NCBI GenBank assembly: GCA_963678705.1
Contig: OY783212.1
Location: 13,268,001-13,332,000 of the forward strand
DNA length: 64,000 nucleotides
Direction of reading: 5' to 3'
Source: Panorpa germanica
Lineage: Eukaryota; Arthropoda; Insecta; Mecoptera; Panorpidae
A program made the position numbers and the translations under genes. The first letter of the stretch is position 1; each line of letters opens with the position of its first letter. The notes beneath the pieces are model-generated. The model saw only the letters and a list, made by a program, of their open reading frames with translations. It did no database searches and was not told the DNA's origin. Positions 61,944-64,000 of this stretch are shown one piece after another.

Positions 61944-62632
61944 TCAGACAAAAGAATTAAACATATGTTTACAGCAGAACCCGTTATGCTATCCGACTAG
62001 AAGTAGAAACAACAGTGAACATATTTCAGAAGTGTTATCATCTTATGAATAAGTAGGGTTATCTTTGTTTTTGTGACTTGTCTCCCTTCCTACAGTAGTT
62101 GTATTTTTCCTTTTACTTTATAAATTTTCTCTATCTTTAAAGTACAAGTATAACTATATATGAAGAGAATATACTGTATGTGTTATACAGTATACACAGA
62201 TGAAGTACAGTTCTCCTACTATACATTATATTGTATATTCTAGAACACCGACATATATGTTGGATGCTGGATTGAAAGATCTAACTCACAAACATGATCT
62301 GTATTTGTTTGCACCGCACGCTTGCTCCCGCAGCGTCAGATTAAAACTTTTCTTACCCACCTTCCAGCCCACGAATAAAACTTTCTTTTCATAGGAATAG
62401 TTGCAGAAGGTATGCTGAGTTGGAAAATTTAAGAATATGTTCACTTTATGAAACAAATCTTCTAATTCAATCACATCGTATTACAAAGAAATTCTTTAAT
62501 AAACGTGCAGTAATACCAATCGAAAACAATTGTAATACTTGACTTTGTTTTTCTGTGGGAATCACTGTTTTTAGAATTTACATTCATTTAAATATTTAAT
62601 ATTATCAATATTTGTTATTATAGTTTCAATTA

Positions 62633-62846
62633 TAGTTCAAATCACGATAGTTCGGCGGCGACTTATACTTAAAAGAGGTCATAAGAGCGGTATAAATCTA
62701 TCATACGATAATGAATTTTACCTTATTCGTTTCTAAATACATTATAGAAAAATAAGTGAGTCAGTGCTTTTTTGTTATATCAGCAGTTTATACTCCACAA
62801 CTTGTTTTAAGTATGAGTCGGCGGCAAACTCTCGTAATTTAAACTA
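62633..62846. mobile_element. Tc1/mariner-type MITE with long terminal inverted repeats
   Basis: The left end TAGTTCAAATCACGATAGTT and the reverse complement of the right end TAGTTTAAATTACGAGAGTT match at 17 of 20 positions. The similarity continues inward for about 20 more bases through CGACTYATACTTAAAA. The element (214 bp) is flanked by TA on both sides, as expected for Tc1/mariner insertion. It has no coding capacity. A shortened relative lies at 15,880-16,028. Confidence 0.7.
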
Positions 62847-63164
62847 TACCTTCAATGTATGTATATTAAGTATGAGGCTAACTGTCCAAGAAGCCCTTTA
62901 AAATTATGAACAAAAGAAACCTAATTTTTGATTTATCTTTTAATATTTTATTCTCAGCTGACAATACAGGAGCTACATAATACAGGAGCTACATAATTTT
63001 TTTTCCATTTTCGCAAAGAATATTGCCTACCTTCTTCATTTGAGCCATGGGTATAGCGTAGCATTATCGTGAAGCCATAGCACGCCGTGATGAGGCTAGG
63101 GAATTTTGTAAAGTTTTATACATGACCACCAAGCTTTGAGTAGGTACATAATACTTTGCCAGTA

Positions 63165-63304
63165 CTAGAAGCAGCAAAACCAGCAGCAGAAGCAGCAGCC
63201 TCCTCGACTCACGGCTTTAGTACGCGTAGAGCTCTACTACACCTCATAAGCTCACCTGATCTTGTAAATAACGATGCTACAGTTCACTTATATCAGATAT
63301 AAGT
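63165..63304. other. GC-richer patch with CAG-type repeat and a 19-bp palindrome
   Basis: Around 63,170-63,200 AGC/CAG triplets repeat, followed by GC-richer sequence to about 63,245. At 63286-63304 ACTTATATC-A-GATATAAGT forms a perfect 9-bp inverted repeat with a single-base centre. A plus-strand frame here reads Gln-rich for about 26 codons but lacks good splice signals. Confidence 0.3.
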
Positions 63305-64000
63305 AGAGACTTATGGCCAAATCGATAAATATTACATTTGGTAAAAATGATTAGCTGATCAAAAATAGAGAAATTTTAATTTGGTGTCAACAAGAAGTTT
63401 TGGAACGAATTTATGAGCCTGTATAAGAAATAGAGGCCACTTTAAAACGTAAGAAACAAGTATATAACCTCTTCTTCTTTTCTCCAATTTCCATTTTGGA
63501 AAGAAAGTTTCCATTACATTAATAATAAGAGAAAGTCCGAAATAAGGCCCTAGACCCAAGCAAAACATATTCAAGTTCGTATGTGTCCTTTAAGGAACAG
63601 TGGTATCTATTGTTTGTAATAATCTCATTCTATAAGTAGTAGTAATAACTCAATTATCAATTATTGATATATCAAGGAAAAAAGAAGTAAAAGACATTAT
63701 TCAAATGAGGGCATGCACCTCTAATGGCCACCGTGAACAATCAGATTACTGAATTACTTTACCCGTAAACGTTTCTATAACTGTTCAATATAATATTACG
63801 TTTACAAATGTCTAATATTACGAGTGTTTTAAGCTGTTCCCCCTCCATATTACTCCTCCCCCAATGCACCCCTCGCTTTCATATAATAACTGTTTTAATA
63901 TGCACCCACGGTAAACGTTTTCTCAAGTAATCTGGTTTGCTGAATTTTCATGTACTCGTACAGCAAGGTACAACACACACCGCACAAAACAATGTGTATC

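Larger units (their letters stand above)
48948..64000. other. Presumed first intron downstream of the exon at 48,807
   Basis: I found no phase-0 exon in the remaining 15 kb that extends the 48,807 exon with good splice sites, so the next exon probably lies beyond the window. The stretch contains structured inverted repeats, SINE pieces, a mariner fragment, a MITE, microsatellites and one possible minus-strand exon, all listed separately. A GC-richer patch at about 58,890-59,100 and a TATA-like box at 55,527-55,534 have no associated gene. Confidence 0.4.

Noticed and set aside
63170..63245. Gln-rich plus-strand exon (phase 0) continuing the 48,807 gene
   Set aside because: The acceptor lacks a pyrimidine tract and there is no convincing donor. 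The open frame reflects a CAG-type repeat.

Overview
The window looks like nuclear DNA from an insect. It is AT-rich, has GT-AG introns, mostly lacks coding sequence after 9 kb, and carries old SINE, MITE and Helitron-like copies. A lepidopteran is the most likely source, judged from the style of the Helitron-like repeat (5'-TC, CTAG-3', inserted between A and T), but this rests on pattern recognition and not on a database match.

Region 1 (1-9,000) is gene-dense. It holds the last exon of an unrecognised gene (51-587, +), then a complete 18-exon gene for TRAPPC11/gryzun/foie gras (1,026-5,754, +), whose splice phases all close to give 1,127 residues. Next comes a three-exon gene on the opposite strand for an uncharacterised 990-residue Ser/Asn/Thr-rich protein (8,971-5,859, -). 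The TRAPPC11 gene and the 990-residue gene converge, with only 104 bp between their stop codons.

Region 2 (9,000-34,910) is dominated by one gene for a WBP1/VOPP1-type single-pass membrane protein (13,644-34,910, +; 5 coding exons; 597 residues). It has a signal peptide, a short Cys-rich ectodomain, one membrane segment and a long cytoplasmic tail with three PPxY motifs. Its first intron is almost 15 kb and contains SINE copies, a Helitron-like element, a remnant MITE and microsatellites. Its second intron contains a clean PIF/Harbinger-type MITE that still carries the start of a MADF-like reading frame.

Region 3 (34,911-64,000) is mostly non-coding. It has one convincing coding exon (48,807-48,947, +), apparently the first coding exon of a gene that continues past the window. 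It also has several SINE copies, a Tc1/mariner-type MITE, a mariner transposase C-terminal fragment and several hairpin-forming inverted repeats.

The genes do not form an operon or an obvious common pathway: TRAPPC11 acts in ER-Golgi trafficking and autophagy, and the WBP1-like protein is probably a WW-domain/NEDD4-type adaptor. I found no CRISPR array, rRNA, functional tRNA or bacterial-type system. The most unusual unexplained signal is the octamer TACGAGTA (either strand). It occurs 21 times by my manual count, against about two expected, and is absent from the first 11.8 kb.
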